A stretch of 64,000 nt of DNA from Micromonospora pisi (GCF_003633685.1 NZ_RBKT01000001.1:8246001-8310000); one strand, 5' to 3'; positions 16,010 to 23,636 are shown, numbered from the stretch's first letter. Made by a program: numbers and translations. Notes: generated by a model not told the origin, from the letters alone.

Positions 16010-17113
16010 GGTGCTCCTTCCGCCGGCAGCGGCTTCGGTGGTTGTTGCGGTGGTGAGGGGGATGTCGGTGTGGTCGCCGCCGAACGCCACCCGGATGCGG
16101 TCGAACGCGACGGGGCCCGTCCGGTCGACCAGGTCGGGCAGGGTGTCGAGGTCACCGCTGTAGGTGAGGGTGATGTGCGGGACCCATGGGGCCCGTTGCT
16201 CCGGCACCCCGTCCGACGTGACGGCGCCGATCGCGGCGTCGTGGGCCTCTTGAAGGCCCGGCCCGCCGACGAGTAGGACCAGGCAGGGTTCGGGGCCTCC
16301 GGGGTTGAACACCGACGGTGCGAACCCGTCAACGGTGAACGCTGGGAGGTTGGCGGCGATCTGCGTGGCCGCGGCGATGACCTCGGCCCGCGCGGTGTCG
16401 CCCCACGCGTCGCCCTTGCCCAAGAACATGAGGGTGGTGTGCAGCTCCCCAACGGGTTCGCCGTCGTCAACGGCGAGCCGGGCCGCATCATCTGCGGTGG
16501 GGAGCAGGGCGATCATTGCCCCGGTGTGCGCCGCCGCTGCGGCCTTCACCGGCTCGGCCCGGACCGTGGCCCGGATCCGCACCCCGGACTGCGGTGCGGA
16601 CGCGGCAACCCCGTACAGGGCGGCGATGTCCTGAAGGGATTGGAGGGTGCCGACACCCGGTGGGGTCACACCGAGGAGCGCCACAGCGGTCAGCACGAAC
16701 GGGTGGGTGTGCCCGATCTGGCAGACAAAGTCGTAGACGCCCTCAATGGACCGGTCCGGGTACGCGGAGGCGATCACCGAACCTTCATCGCCTGCTGCAC
16801 CTGCCAGCCAGGCGGGCATCCCGGCGAAGTCGCCGACGAGGGTGAGCCCGTCGTCGGTGACCGTGAGGTTGTCGACGTACCCGAGGAGCGGGTCCCCGTC
16901 GGCGGTGGGGTCGGTGAACCGCGTGTCGCTGTGGCCGATCTTGATGCCGGGGCGGCGGACCGCAGGGCACGCCAGGGCGGCGACCGCCGCATGCAGGTCC
17001 TGCGTCGTGGCGGTCCACACCCCGGTCGAGACCGGCCACGTGCCCGCGTGAACGAGTTCCACCCGGGGGATACGCCGAAGCGCAGGCGGGGCCGGCACGC
17101 TGACATCAGCCAT
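14987..17113 (-). CDS. Prohead protease fused to a 2H phosphoesterase domain and scaffold
   Basis: The ATG at 17113 has AGGAGG at a good distance; the GTG two codons upstream is too close to it. The 708-residue product has three parts. Residues 1-185 match Mu-I-type head maturation proteases (GIKIGHSD, RSIEGVYDF, HPFVLTAVALLGVTPPGV). Residues about 197-350 contain both 2H phosphoesterase motifs, HTTL at 225-228 and HITL at 313-316. From residue 369 there is a linking domain, a Pro/Glu/Asp-rich stretch and a helical C terminus (AEYAAELKRVSEELATIKAR) as in scaffolds. 2H enzymes cleave cyclic or 2'-5' phosphodiesters; the role here is unknown. Confidence 0.8.
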   Translation of the reverse strand: MADVSVPAPPALRRIPRVELVHAGTWPVSTGVWTATTQDLHAAVAALACPAVRRPGIKIGHSDTRFTDPTADGDPLLGYVDNLTVTDDGLTLVGDFAGMPAWLAGAAGDEGSVIASAYPDRSIEGVYDFVCQIGHTHPFVLTAVALLGVTPPGVGTLQSLQDIAALYGVAASAPQSGVRIRATVRAEPVKAAAAAHTGAMIALLPTADDAARLAVDDGEPVGELHTTLMFLGKGDAWGDTARAEVIAAATQIAANLPAFTVDGFAPSVFNPGGPEPCLVLLVGGPGLQEAHDAAIGAVTSDGVPEQRAPWVPHITLTYSGDLDTLPDLVDRTGPVAFDRIRVAFGGDHTDIPLTTATTTEAAAGGRSTMPNPHPTQVAAGVTVEDVRRQYYDDAPWSYWIVEFHLDPLQMIVVDDNSGKRYRVPVEVTGEDTFTFGDAVEVLTRYVDATNEQPVAAKAGTQSLVFASRSESRPGKEPKASDPPPPVEPEPAPEPTPVPEPAPADPAPAPSPEPEPAPEPEPDPDPDLPAAEPEPITNPTLEDPVSDLSEFRSRLGLADDADETAVLAALDARLAAPAPTPNPTPEPVAEPAPVAASIPAEYAAELKRVSEELATIKAREAATLKASVLDGAVKAGKIRPADRDNWSTRYDQASDVITDILASIAPGTAVPVQPAGEVGDPEALLSGDDLSDEALARIFPPDAFAGKDA

Positions 17114-18530
17114 GGTCACCGCCTCCTGTTCCAGCAGCGGCGGGGATCGGAAGGGTGAGTTGTTCCGGTGGCGGCTGCTTACGGGGCCGGCGCGACGCCC
17201 GGCGGGCTACAACGGCGGGCGCCGGGGGCGAGGCGGGAGGATCCGGCTCGGGCTCGGGCTCAGGGGAGTTGTCGTCGGGCTCGGGAGCTGGTGGGGTCGG
17301 GGCCGGGGGTGGCTCGGTGCGCTCCGGAAGCCGGTACTCGCGCCGAACCCACGCCTCAAGAGCCGGATCAGCGGACAGGGCACCCGACGACAGCAGCAGG
17401 TCCAGCGACTCGGCGGTCACCTCACGGCGTGACCCGACACCCGCGACGGTGACAACCGGCACTGGTTCGTCTTGGCCCCAGTTCCAGTCGACGATCCGGG
17501 CCGCGATCTGCCTGGTGGCGGTGTCGGCGATCTGCTCGCCGATCGTCTCCAACGCCAGGGTCCAGGAGTCGATGAACGCGGTGCCGAGCGCCCGGGATCC
17601 GCCGTTGCCGCCTTGACCGAGGTCGAGGTGTTGCATCAGGGCGCCTGCGGACATCTCCCGGTTGAGCCAGTCGAGGAACGCGAGAGTGTCCGGCACCGCA
17701 CCAGACAGGCCGGCGATCCGGAGCGTGAACCCCGGTGGTGCTGCCGCCCCCGCCGTGTCCCCCGCGCGTGCGGCTGACGCCATTTCCTGCGCCTGACGCA
17801 TCTGCTCCGGTGTCGGCACCGTGCCAGGCAGGGCTTCCATGACCGGCACGCCGGCACCCCAGCGGCGGTTGCTGATCGCGTGGACGCGCTGCATTTCCCG
17901 CTTGATCAGCCATGGGGCGTAGGCGGGCCGAAGCAGGGACACACCCTGCCACGCGGAACCCTCCCGCTCGTGGCAGTACCACGCCAACCGGTCCGCCGGG
18001 ATCTGCGGCGACCGTTGCTGGCTGGTCAAGATCTGGTCGACTCCGAGCAGGGCGCCGGTGCGTGGGTCGGCGTGGATCGCGCTGATCGACTGCGGCAACC
18101 GTTCGGCCAGGGTTACGAGCCGAGCCACGCCCGACGACACATCTGCAACGAGCTCGAACCCCGCGTGCCCGAACGTCAGGCAGTTCAGGGCGGCCCGAAG
18201 GTGCTCGTTCCACGACACGCCGCGCCGGAACGCGCCAGTTTCGGTGTCCTGCCCTTTGACGTGCAGCCCGAGCCCGTCGGCGACCAACTGGACAACCTCG
18301 GGCCGGCAACCGGTCCCGTCGAGCTGCCATTGCGCACGCCGGAGTTGCAGCGTGTACCCGGCCAGGACCGCGGCCAGGCGGGGGTCCCGGCGCATCATCG
18401 AGTAGATCTCGACGCTGTTCGGGTACAGCAGGTCGGGGACGTGTTCGTACACGTCGGCGACGAGGGTGCCGTACTGGTGTTCGTTGACCACACCGAGCGG
18501 GTGCAGCGGTGGTTTGATGGGGGCGGTCAT
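17106..18530 (-). CDS. Portal protein
   Basis: The ATG at 18530, after a G-rich leader, gives 474 residues. The core (EIYSMMRRDPRLAAVLAGYTLQLRRAQW, then ALNCLTFGHAGFELV and SLLRPAYAPWLIKREM) matches portal proteins of the Mu gp29/DUF935-like group. These form the dodecameric DNA gate at one capsid vertex. The last 70 residues are a Pro/Glu-rich then basic tail. The stop overlaps the protease start by eight bases. Confidence 0.8.
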   Translation of the reverse strand: MTAPIKPPLHPLGVVNEHQYGTLVADVYEHVPDLLYPNSVEIYSMMRRDPRLAAVLAGYTLQLRRAQWQLDGTGCRPEVVQLVADGLGLHVKGQDTETGAFRRGVSWNEHLRAALNCLTFGHAGFELVADVSSGVARLVTLAERLPQSISAIHADPRTGALLGVDQILTSQQRSPQIPADRLAWYCHEREGSAWQGVSLLRPAYAPWLIKREMQRVHAISNRRWGAGVPVMEALPGTVPTPEQMRQAQEMASAARAGDTAGAAAPPGFTLRIAGLSGAVPDTLAFLDWLNREMSAGALMQHLDLGQGGNGGSRALGTAFIDSWTLALETIGEQIADTATRQIAARIVDWNWGQDEPVPVVTVAGVGSRREVTAESLDLLLSSGALSADPALEAWVRREYRLPERTEPPPAPTPPAPEPDDNSPEPEPEPDPPASPPAPAVVARRASRRPRKQPPPEQLTLPIPAAAGTGGGDHG

Positions 18531-18546
18531 GCCCACCCCCCGACCT

Positions 18547-20163
18547 CTACATCGGCACGGTGTTCCAGTCGACAACCCCGGCGGGGTCCGGTGGCGGTGG
18601 CGGGCCCTTAGGCGTTGGGCCGGCGCGGGTGACCGAAACCCGGACCGCGTACGAAAAGGTGTCCACCTGGTCGTCGTTCTTGCTGTTCGGGAACGCGGCG
18701 TGTTCGTTGACCCAAACCGCTGTCCACCACGCCCCGGCGGGCAACCAGACCCGGCCGGCGGCGGCCCACGCGGATGCGGGAAGCGCCCGGGACAGCTTGT
18801 CGGTTTCGGTGTCCAGGGGGGTGATCGACACCCCGGCGTTCGCCGCCTCCCGGACCAGGGTCATGCCGTACTGGCTGCGCTCCACGAACAGGGTGTCGAG
18901 CTTCCACCGCTGCACCAAAGGTTGGGCGTGGGTGAAGTGGTCGTTTTCCGAGATGTGCGCCCGCACCCGGTCCAGCAGGACCAGGTCCCGGTCAGGGGTA
19001 CGCGCCCACACGGAGATGACGGTCCAGTCCGCCGACGCCTTCGTAGACGCGGCGAGGTCGACGGTCGCGAACCGCCAGCAGTCCTCAAGGGCGACCACCC
19101 GGGAGCCGAGGTGCAGGTACCCGTCGACACCGGGTGACCAGTACCGCCACCACAACCGCTTGAACAGGTTGCCCTCAGCGGGTGCCGGCCGCTGCTGGTA
19201 CAGGGCGGCGAACACGTACGGGCCGACCGTCTTCGCGATCTGCTTCCAGTCCCGGTCACCCCGGGCCGAAACCATGCCCTCACCGCGTTTACGGCCAAGG
19301 ATGTCGTCGTCGGACTCGGCCACGGCCGGGATGGAGATGACCCGCCACCGGCCGCCAGAAGCCTTGTCGCCCTCGTTGGCCAAGATGCGGCGGATCGGCT
19401 CGTCTTCGTGCCAGCACGTTTGGATCCACGCGACCCGGGCCTTCGGGCCCATCCGGGGCACCAGCACCGACTGGTAGGTGGACATCGCTTTTTCGCGGAT
19501 TTTCTCCGACTGGGCGTCGATCATGTTCCGGATCGGGTCATCCACGATGATCACGTCACCGGGCTTACCGGTGATCGATCCGTTTACGCCGGCACAGTAG
19601 ATCGACCCCTTGTGGCCGGCGATGTTCCACCGGCCGGCCGCCCGGGAGTCCTTCCGCAACCTCAGGCCGAGGTCGTAGGTGCCCTCGTCCCCGGACCACT
19701 GCTCCAGGGCGTTTTTGATGTCGCCGCCCCAACGGCGGGCCATCTCATCCGAGTAGGAAACGATCAGGATGCGCAGGTCGGGGTTGACGCAGGTGAGCAA
19801 CCACAAGGGGAACCAGTAGGAGACCGTGGTCGACTTGCCCTCTTGCGGGGCCATCATCGCCGACAGCCGGTTCTCCCGACCGTCCGCGAGATCCACCAAC
19901 GCGGAGTTGATCAGCTCAAGGGCGGGGGTACGGACTACGCCGTGCGGCTCCCCGTCCTCGTCCACGTAGTACGGGTCCAGCTCGGCGGCCATGTCCAACG
20001 GGGACGGCCACCGAGCCCGGTTCAGCTCACGTTTCCGTCGGGCCTCCGCCCGGCCCTGCTCCTCGCGCGCGGCCTTAAGCCGACGCACCTCCCGCAGTTT
20101 GACCAGCTTCAGTTGCTTCAAGCTCGGCGGTGAGCCGAGCGATTTCAGCATCGAGACTGTCAA
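18547..20163 (-). CDS. terL: Terminase large subunit
   Basis: The protein (up to 538 residues) has the DNA-packaging ATPase followed by a nuclease. The Walker A-like block is 'MMAPQEGKSTTVSYW', Walker B is 'GDVIIVDDP', and the RuvC-like nuclease has 'FATVDLAAS' and a final 'NDDQVDTFSYA'. Start choice is uncertain. TTG 20163 or ATG 20151 would overlap the small-subunit gene by 77-89 bases; GTG 20088 overlaps by 14. The conserved core begins later, at 'RWPSPLDMAAELDP', so all options keep it. Confidence 0.9.
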   Translation of the reverse strand: MTVSMLKSLGSPPSLKQLKLVKLREVRRLKAAREEQGRAEARRKRELNRARWPSPLDMAAELDPYYVDEDGEPHGVVRTPALELINSALVDLADGRENRLSAMMAPQEGKSTTVSYWFPLWLLTCVNPDLRILIVSYSDEMARRWGGDIKNALEQWSGDEGTYDLGLRLRKDSRAAGRWNIAGHKGSIYCAGVNGSITGKPGDVIIVDDPIRNMIDAQSEKIREKAMSTYQSVLVPRMGPKARVAWIQTCWHEDEPIRRILANEGDKASGGRWRVISIPAVAESDDDILGRKRGEGMVSARGDRDWKQIAKTVGPYVFAALYQQRPAPAEGNLFKRLWWRYWSPGVDGYLHLGSRVVALEDCWRFATVDLAASTKASADWTVISVWARTPDRDLVLLDRVRAHISENDHFTHAQPLVQRWKLDTLFVERSQYGMTLVREAANAGVSITPLDTETDKLSRALPASAWAAAGRVWLPAGAWWTAVWVNEHAAFPNSKNDDQVDTFSYAVRVSVTRAGPTPKGPPPPPDPAGVVDWNTVPM

Positions 20164-20599
20164 TGGTGATCGCCTCCACTCGCGTGGGGGCGTCCAGACC
20201 CTCGTACTTCGCCCGACGTTCCTGGATCTTGAGGAGGGTCACGACGGCCTGCAACTTGGGCCCGTCGTCGAGGAGCGGCTTGCCCTCGTTGCCCTCACGC
20301 TCGTCGTAGATCAGCTTCCCGTGGCTGACCACCACGTGGTCCCGCTTCAGGACCGCCCACGCCTCAGCCCACATCAAGTCGAGGCGTTGCAGCTCCCGGT
20401 GCCGGCGGACCTCCACCGACTCCCGTAGCTCGACCACGGCGGTTTCCATCGCCCGGGTGATGTCCTTGTGGGCGGCGGCCCGGTCGGCGTATCCGAGTTC
20501 GTCGGCGATCTGGTCGTACGTGGCCCCGGCCAACTGCATGTCGATCGCCTTGCGGCGGCGTTCAGCGGTCGCGGCTCGTTGGGCGCGGGATGCGGGCAT
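20075..20599 (-). CDS. terS: Terminase small subunit
   Basis: The 174-residue protein from ATG 20599 has an N-terminal basic helix-turn-helix (RRRKAIDMQLAGATYDQIADELGYAD ... ITRAM), a central helical oligomerisation part and a C-terminal coiled coil (SLDAEIARLTAELEATEAG). It should recognise the packaging site and load the large subunit. It is the first gene of the late operon, lying just downstream of a terminator and a promoter-like motif. Confidence 0.8.
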   Translation of the reverse strand: MPASRAQRAATAERRRKAIDMQLAGATYDQIADELGYADRAAAHKDITRAMETAVVELRESVEVRRHRELQRLDLMWAEAWAVLKRDHVVVSHGKLIYDEREGNEGKPLLDDGPKLQAVVTLLKIQERRAKYEGLDAPTRVEAITIDSLDAEIARLTAELEATEAGQTAGGASA

Positions 20600-20643
20600 G
20601 TTGGCTGGTTCCTACGTTGGCGGGTCTCGGTGTACCTGCACGG

Positions 20644-20656
20644 CTACCAAGATCAA
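20644..20656 (-). promoter_or_regulatory. TTGATC-TTGGTAG element upstream of the late operon
   Basis: On the minus strand TTGATCTTGGTAG lies between the terminator at 20668-20705 and the terminase start at 20599. The TTGGTAG part recurs upstream of the operon at 53,784, and TTGATAG upstream of the gene at 40,400. A weak -10-like TACACC follows TTGATC at a distance of about 16 bases. It is a candidate late promoter or activator site. Confidence 0.35.
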
Positions 20657-20667
20657 GTTGGGGACAC

Positions 20668-20705
20668 AAAAAAAGCGGGACCGAGAGAACTCCTCTCGGT
20701 CCCGC
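20668..20705 (-). terminator. Strong intrinsic terminator after the tRNA
   Basis: A perfect 13-base-pair stem (GCGGGACCGAGAG with its complement, loop of five) is followed on the minus strand by seven T. It lies 12 bases after the tRNA 3' end and before the late promoter region, so it should separate early from late transcription. Confidence 0.9.
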
Positions 20706-20716
20706 AAGGTGCCAAA

Positions 20717-20793
20717 TGGTTGCGCTGGCAGGATTCGAACCTGCGGCCTTCTGGTTATGAGCCAGACGAGCTACCGGGCTGCTCCACAGCGCG
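20717..20793 (-). tRNA. tRNA-Met(CAU) with initiator features, CCA encoded
   Basis: The 77-base cloverleaf folds with a D stem (GAGC/GCUC), an anticodon stem UCUGG/CCAGA with loop CUCAUAA, and a T arm GCAGG-UUCGAAU-CCUGC, and ends in encoded CCA. The first base pair is a C1xA72 mismatch while the other six acceptor pairs are perfect, and pair 11-24 is A-U. Both are identity marks of bacterial initiator tRNA, and the D and anticodon arms closely resemble E. coli tRNA-fMet. Of the three conserved G-C pairs in the anticodon stem, 30-40 and 31-39 are kept but 29-41 is U-A. Confidence 0.93.
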
Positions 20794-20799
20794 TTGTCC

Positions 20800-20830
20800 C
20801 GGCCCGAGCCCTGGAGGGTTGCTCGGGCCG
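20800..20830 (-). terminator. GC-rich hairpin just upstream of the tRNA
   Basis: A perfect 10-base-pair stem (CGGCCCGAGC with its complement) and an 11-base loop lie 7 bases before the tRNA 5' end. There is no T-run. It may end or slow transcription of the preceding gene or act as a processing site that frees the tRNA precursor. Confidence 0.45.
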
Positions 20831-20854
20831 GAAGTGTGGGGGTGTGGTGCGTGG

Positions 20855-21187
20855 TCAGGCCGGGGGCTCGACCGGGGGGTTCTCGCTGCCGTCGGCGTCG
20901 CCGATCTCGGCGTCGAACGCGGCGACCTTGGCGTTCAGGGAGTCGAGGGCCGCCTGCCCGGTCTCGGTCAGGTTCTCGCGCTCCTCGGTGAGGGTGGCGA
21001 GAGCGGCGCGGACGTCTGCGATGAGGTCGTCGAGCTTGGTGGACAGCTCGTTGATCTGCTCGGCTGCGGTGGCCATGTGTTGCTCCGTTCGGTAGACGAG
21101 GAGGGGCATGAGGGCGAGCCCCTTCAGGTAGGCGAGGAGGGTTGACCACCCGGATCCGGTGTCCGGGTGGTTGCTGGGGCGGTGCAC
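20855..21187 (-). CDS. Small coiled-coil protein
   Basis: GTG 21187 has a strong GGGAGG site and gives 110 residues, with a short hydrophobic segment (LLAYLKGLALMPLLVY) before a long amphipathic helix (AEQINELSTKLDDLIADVRAAL). A shorter start at ATG 21076 (73 residues, GGAG site) would leave out the hydrophobic part. A 10-base-pair hairpin at 21145-21171 lies in the disputed section, which could be untranslated leader. The coiled coil and acidic Pro-rich tail are certain in either case. The function is unknown. Confidence 0.6.
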   Translation of the reverse strand: MHRPSNHPDTGSGWSTLLAYLKGLALMPLLVYRTEQHMATAAEQINELSTKLDDLIADVRAALATLTEERENLTETGQAALDSLNAKVAAFDAEIGDADGSENPPVEPPA

Positions 21188-21205
21188 GGGGTGCCTCCCG
21201 GTGGG

Positions 21206-21526
21206 TTACGGGACGCTGCGGGTGGCGCGGTGCTGGTCGGCGATGGCCTGCGCCTGGTCGGGGGTGAGCCAGTGGCCGCACGGGTAGGGGGCGACGACCC
21301 CGAACGCGCGTTGCATCCGGTCGACGGGGCCGACGCAGGTTGGGCAGGTGGGGCGGCGGTCGCCGTGCTCGCGGCCGTCGAGGGAGTGGTGCACGATCAC
21401 CCAGCCGATCCGCCCGTCTGAGGTGGGAACAGGTTCGGTGGTGGGCCCGCAAACGCAGGCGGCGTCTCGGTCGTGGGCGACGAGGTCGCCGACCGGCATG
21501 ACGTGCACGTCGGCCACCCGGATCAC
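21206..21526 (-). CDS. Small Cys-containing protein, common in actinobacterial phages
   Basis: The 106-residue protein starts at GTG 21526. It has 'HVMPVGDLVAHD ... CVCGPTTEPVP ... GRIGWVIVHHSLDGRE' and a later 'CPTC'. I recognise it as a recurrent small protein of actinobacterial phages, but no activity is known. The two Cys pairs suggest a zinc-bound knuckle. Confidence 0.7.
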   Translation of the reverse strand: MIRVADVHVMPVGDLVAHDRDAACVCGPTTEPVPTSDGRIGWVIVHHSLDGREHGDRRPTCPTCVGPVDRMQRAFGVVAPYPCGHWLTPDQAQAIADQHRATRSVP

Positions 21527-21733
21527 CTACCCGTCGTTCGACTGGTCCTCCGCGACCTGGGATGAGGTGAGGAGGTCGGTGGCGGTCAGGATGATCGCGA
21601 GCCAGCTCAGGCCGAGGATGCCTTGGGGTTCGTCGGCGAAGACCGTGGCGGCGCTGACGGGCCAGCCGATGACGGATCCGATGAGGAGAACCCAGGCGGC
21701 GATGGTGCGGGCGCGGCGCATCCGGTTTGCCAT
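21527..21733 (-). CDS. Small membrane protein (two helices)
   Basis: From ATG 21733 the gene encodes 68 residues with a basic N terminus (ANRMRRAR) and two hydrophobic helices (TIAAWVLLIGSVIGWPVSAATVF and a second around GILGLSWLAIILTATDLL). The size and topology are holin-like, but it lies far from any lysis gene that can be seen, so holin is only one option. Confidence 0.65.
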   Translation of the reverse strand: MANRMRRARTIAAWVLLIGSVIGWPVSAATVFADEPQGILGLSWLAIILTATDLLTSSQVAEDQSNDG

Positions 21734-21756
21734 GCCAAACCCCCGTCGGACACAGC

Positions 21757-21792
21757 AAAAGCCAGCCGCGACTGGGTCTACGGCTGGCTTTT
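21757..21792. terminator. Bidirectional terminator-like hairpin
   Basis: AAAAGCCAGCCG and CGGCTGGCTTTT form a perfect 12-base-pair inverted repeat around a 12-base loop, giving T-runs on both strands. It lies in the gap between two minus-strand genes, so it should end or reduce transcription of the small-gene operon from the right. Confidence 0.8.
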
Positions 21793-21835
21793 GAGACACG
21801 GGTGCTCGCGCCAATCTGTATCACGATCACACGTG

Positions 21836-22255
21836 TTAGTGCAAGGACTGGGTCCGTTTTTGTTGGGCGCGTCGTACGGCGAGGGCTGCTTCGAGGACGG
21901 CGCCGGCCAGGTAGAGGGTTTCCTTTCCGCGTCGCCCGAACCGGGGGAGCAGGGTTTTCGACTGGTCTTCAGGGTGTTTCGCGGTCGCCCACTGCCGGAT
22001 GGTGTGCGGTTGGACGTGGACGAGCTCGGCGGCCTCCGCCGTGGTGACTTCCTGTTCCGGCTCGACGAGCTGTTCCCGCTCCAACATCCAGGTCTCACCG
22101 AACTCGGCGGCAACCTCGTCGGCTTGGTCGCAGAGCCGGGTGTTCTGGGCGCGGAGGTGGGTGCGGTACATGCGGGCGATCGCCCGTGCCCGTTGGGCGG
22201 GCCCGTCGGTGGGGTTGGGCCACGCCGGGTTGATGAGCCGGTCGAAGGCGTTCAC
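21836..22255 (-). CDS. MerR/excisionase-type helix-turn-helix protein
   Basis: The start is GTG 22255 (GTGA overlap). In the 139-residue product, the C-terminal half reads 'VTTAEAAELVHVQPHTIRQWATAKH ... LLPRFGRRGKETLYLAGAVLEAALAVR', the layout of winged helix-turn-helix domains of the MerR/Xis type. The N-terminal half is helical and charged. It may regulate late genes, or be the integrase directionality factor; neither can be shown from the sequence. Confidence 0.65.
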   Translation of the reverse strand: MNAFDRLINPAWPNPTDGPAQRARAIARMYRTHLRAQNTRLCDQADEVAAEFGETWMLEREQLVEPEQEVTTAEAAELVHVQPHTIRQWATAKHPEDQSKTLLPRFGRRGKETLYLAGAVLEAALAVRRAQQKRTQSLH

Positions 22256-23103
22256 CGGTCGGCGTCCTCGGGGTCCGGGGTGTCGTTGTACTGCGGCCAC
22301 CGGAGGGTGGTCAGGTACACCTGGTAGTCGTCCCAGTTGCGCCACTGGGAGCACCGGTCGCACCAGATGCGGTCGGAGTCGTCGTCCTCGTGCGGGTGGC
22401 CGGTGTCCGGGCGGTGGCGGGGTTCGGACCGGTACAGGGGCCCGTCCTTGGGGTCGTTGTCGCGGCCGTCGCAGGTCCAGCAGTCGCCGGGAACCCAGTG
22501 GGAACGTTGGGTCCAGCCGAGCATGCCGCGGGCGCGGGCCCGGAGCCGTTGGAGGTGGTGGACGGCTTCCCAGCCGGCCATGTCGGTTGGGTTGTCTTCC
22601 ACACCGGACGGGAACACGGTGCGGGGTTCGAGGCGGGCGAGGGTGCCGAGGTGCGGGGCGAGCAGGTTGACGGCGCGTTGGACTGCACCGCCGTGAAGGA
22701 CCCGCGCCGGCGGTGGCGGGTTCGACACGGTGGTGTGCCACGCCCCGATGATGATCGTCCGCGCCGGTGGGGTCAGCCTGCCCTGTAGGCGCAGCTCGTT
22801 GGCCCAGAGGGTGGTGACGTAGTGGATTTCCCGCTGCAACGCTTCGGGTTCGCCGCGGAGTGGCATCGGTGGGGCGGCCTTGCCGCGCGGTTGGCTGCTG
22901 ATTGCCTGCGACAGGACCGGGGTCTGCAACTGCTCCAGGTCGAGGTAGTCGTAGACGAGGGTGCGGACGTCGCGGACGGCGGCGGCTAGGCACGGGTCGC
23001 AGAGGGGGCAACCATCAACCCATCCGGGATGCTTGTCGATGTTGTCGTACGACCGGCACCGGTCGCCGGTGGCGCAGTACGGGTCATTCGGGGTGGTGTT
23101 CAT
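22252..23103 (-). CDS. Hypothetical zinc-binding protein
   Basis: The ATG at 23103 gives 283 residues, while an in-frame start 18 codons earlier has no ribosome site. There are three pairs of Cys motifs: 'CATGDRC', 'CPLCDPC' near the N terminus, and 'CWTCDG' plus 'CDRCSQW' near the C terminus. Between them is a helical part (AVRDVRTLVYDYLDLEQL). Proteins of this design are recurrent in actinobacterial phages, without assigned function. Confidence 0.7.
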   Translation of the reverse strand: MNTTPNDPYCATGDRCRSYDNIDKHPGWVDGCPLCDPCLAAAVRDVRTLVYDYLDLEQLQTPVLSQAISSQPRGKAAPPMPLRGEPEALQREIHYVTTLWANELRLQGRLTPPARTIIIGAWHTTVSNPPPPARVLHGGAVQRAVNLLAPHLGTLARLEPRTVFPSGVEDNPTDMAGWEAVHHLQRLRARARGMLGWTQRSHWVPGDCWTCDGRDNDPKDGPLYRSEPRHRPDTGHPHEDDDSDRIWCDRCSQWRNWDDYQVYLTTLRWPQYNDTPDPEDADR

Positions 23104-23220
23104 GCGGGTGATCTCCGTCCGCGCTGGTGGGGCTACGCTTGCGGTGATCTTCCGCACCTTGGGGGTGAGGGTGGGTCGTTGCCGGCGGTCGGGGTGGTGC
23201 CCGGCCGCCGGATCTTTGTG

Positions 23221-23370
23221 TCAGTCCCGGTCGACCCAGGCCAGGCCGGTGAACAGGATCGCGCCGAAGCCGGCGCCGATGATCCCGTTGACCACAGTGG
23301 GGTCACCGGCGTGGTGTGACCAGACTGCCAGCCCGAAGATCGCCCAGAACACTGCGGCCAAGGACTTCAC
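23221..23370 (-). CDS. 49-residue membrane protein
   Basis: A short gene from GTG 23370 (overlapping the preceding stop as GTGA) to the TGA at 23221 encodes two hydrophobic helices: one at 'LAAVFWAIFGLAVW' and one at 'IIGAGFGAILFTGLAWV'. The overlap with a real gene and the regular hydrophobic pattern support it. The function is unknown. Confidence 0.6.
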   Translation of the reverse strand: MKSLAAVFWAIFGLAVWSHHAGDPTVVNGIIGAGFGAILFTGLAWVDRD

Positions 23371-23636
23371 GTGGTTGGCCCCCAGTCGTCAGGTGGTGTC
23401 AGGTTGGACTGGAGCCAGTGGTTGCATGCCCAGCAGAGGTCGAGCCACCGGTTCCCGATCTTGGTGTGGGCAATGTAGGCGACTCCAGCGGGTTCGGGGC
23501 ACCGCAGGCAGTCGTGTACCTCGCCGTAGCGGCGGTACTCGATGGCCGCGGCGAGGTTCCCAGCCTTCGGTGCCGGCGGCAGGAGCGTCGGTTCCGTCTT
23601 CAACAGGTGCAGCAGGCCGTCGGCCAGTGTGGTCAC
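23367..23636 (-). CDS. Small zinc-finger-like protein
   Basis: This 89-residue product from GTG 23636 contains 'CLRCPEPAGVAYIAHTKIG' and 'DLCWACNHWL', two CxxC pairs that probably bind one zinc ion. It overlaps both neighbours by GTGA junctions. No family is recognised. Confidence 0.65.
   Translation of the reverse strand: MTTLADGLLHLLKTEPTLLPPAPKAGNLAAAIEYRRYGEVHDCLRCPEPAGVAYIAHTKIGNRWLDLCWACNHWLQSNLTPPDDWGPTT

Noticed and set aside
14867-16276. A plus-strand open frame rich in Gly and Arg opposite the protease/scaffold gene
   Set aside because: It is the mirror of the Pro/Glu/Asp-rich linker; low complexity and no ribosome site.
20717-20793. tRNA as an ordinary elongator Met or Ile2 tRNA
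   Set aside because: The C1xA72 mismatch with six other perfect acceptor pairs and the A11-U24 pair are initiator marks. The single altered G-C pair does not outweigh them, though identity should be tested.
21527-21733. Holin
   Set aside because: Two membrane helices fit, but no endolysin or spanin is nearby, and small membrane proteins are frequent in this phage.
21836-22255. Integrase directionality factor (excisionase)
   Set aside because: The helix-turn-helix is of the right type, but the gene is 40 kb from the integrase and serine integrase directionality factors share no common sequence. It is left as a DNA-binding protein.
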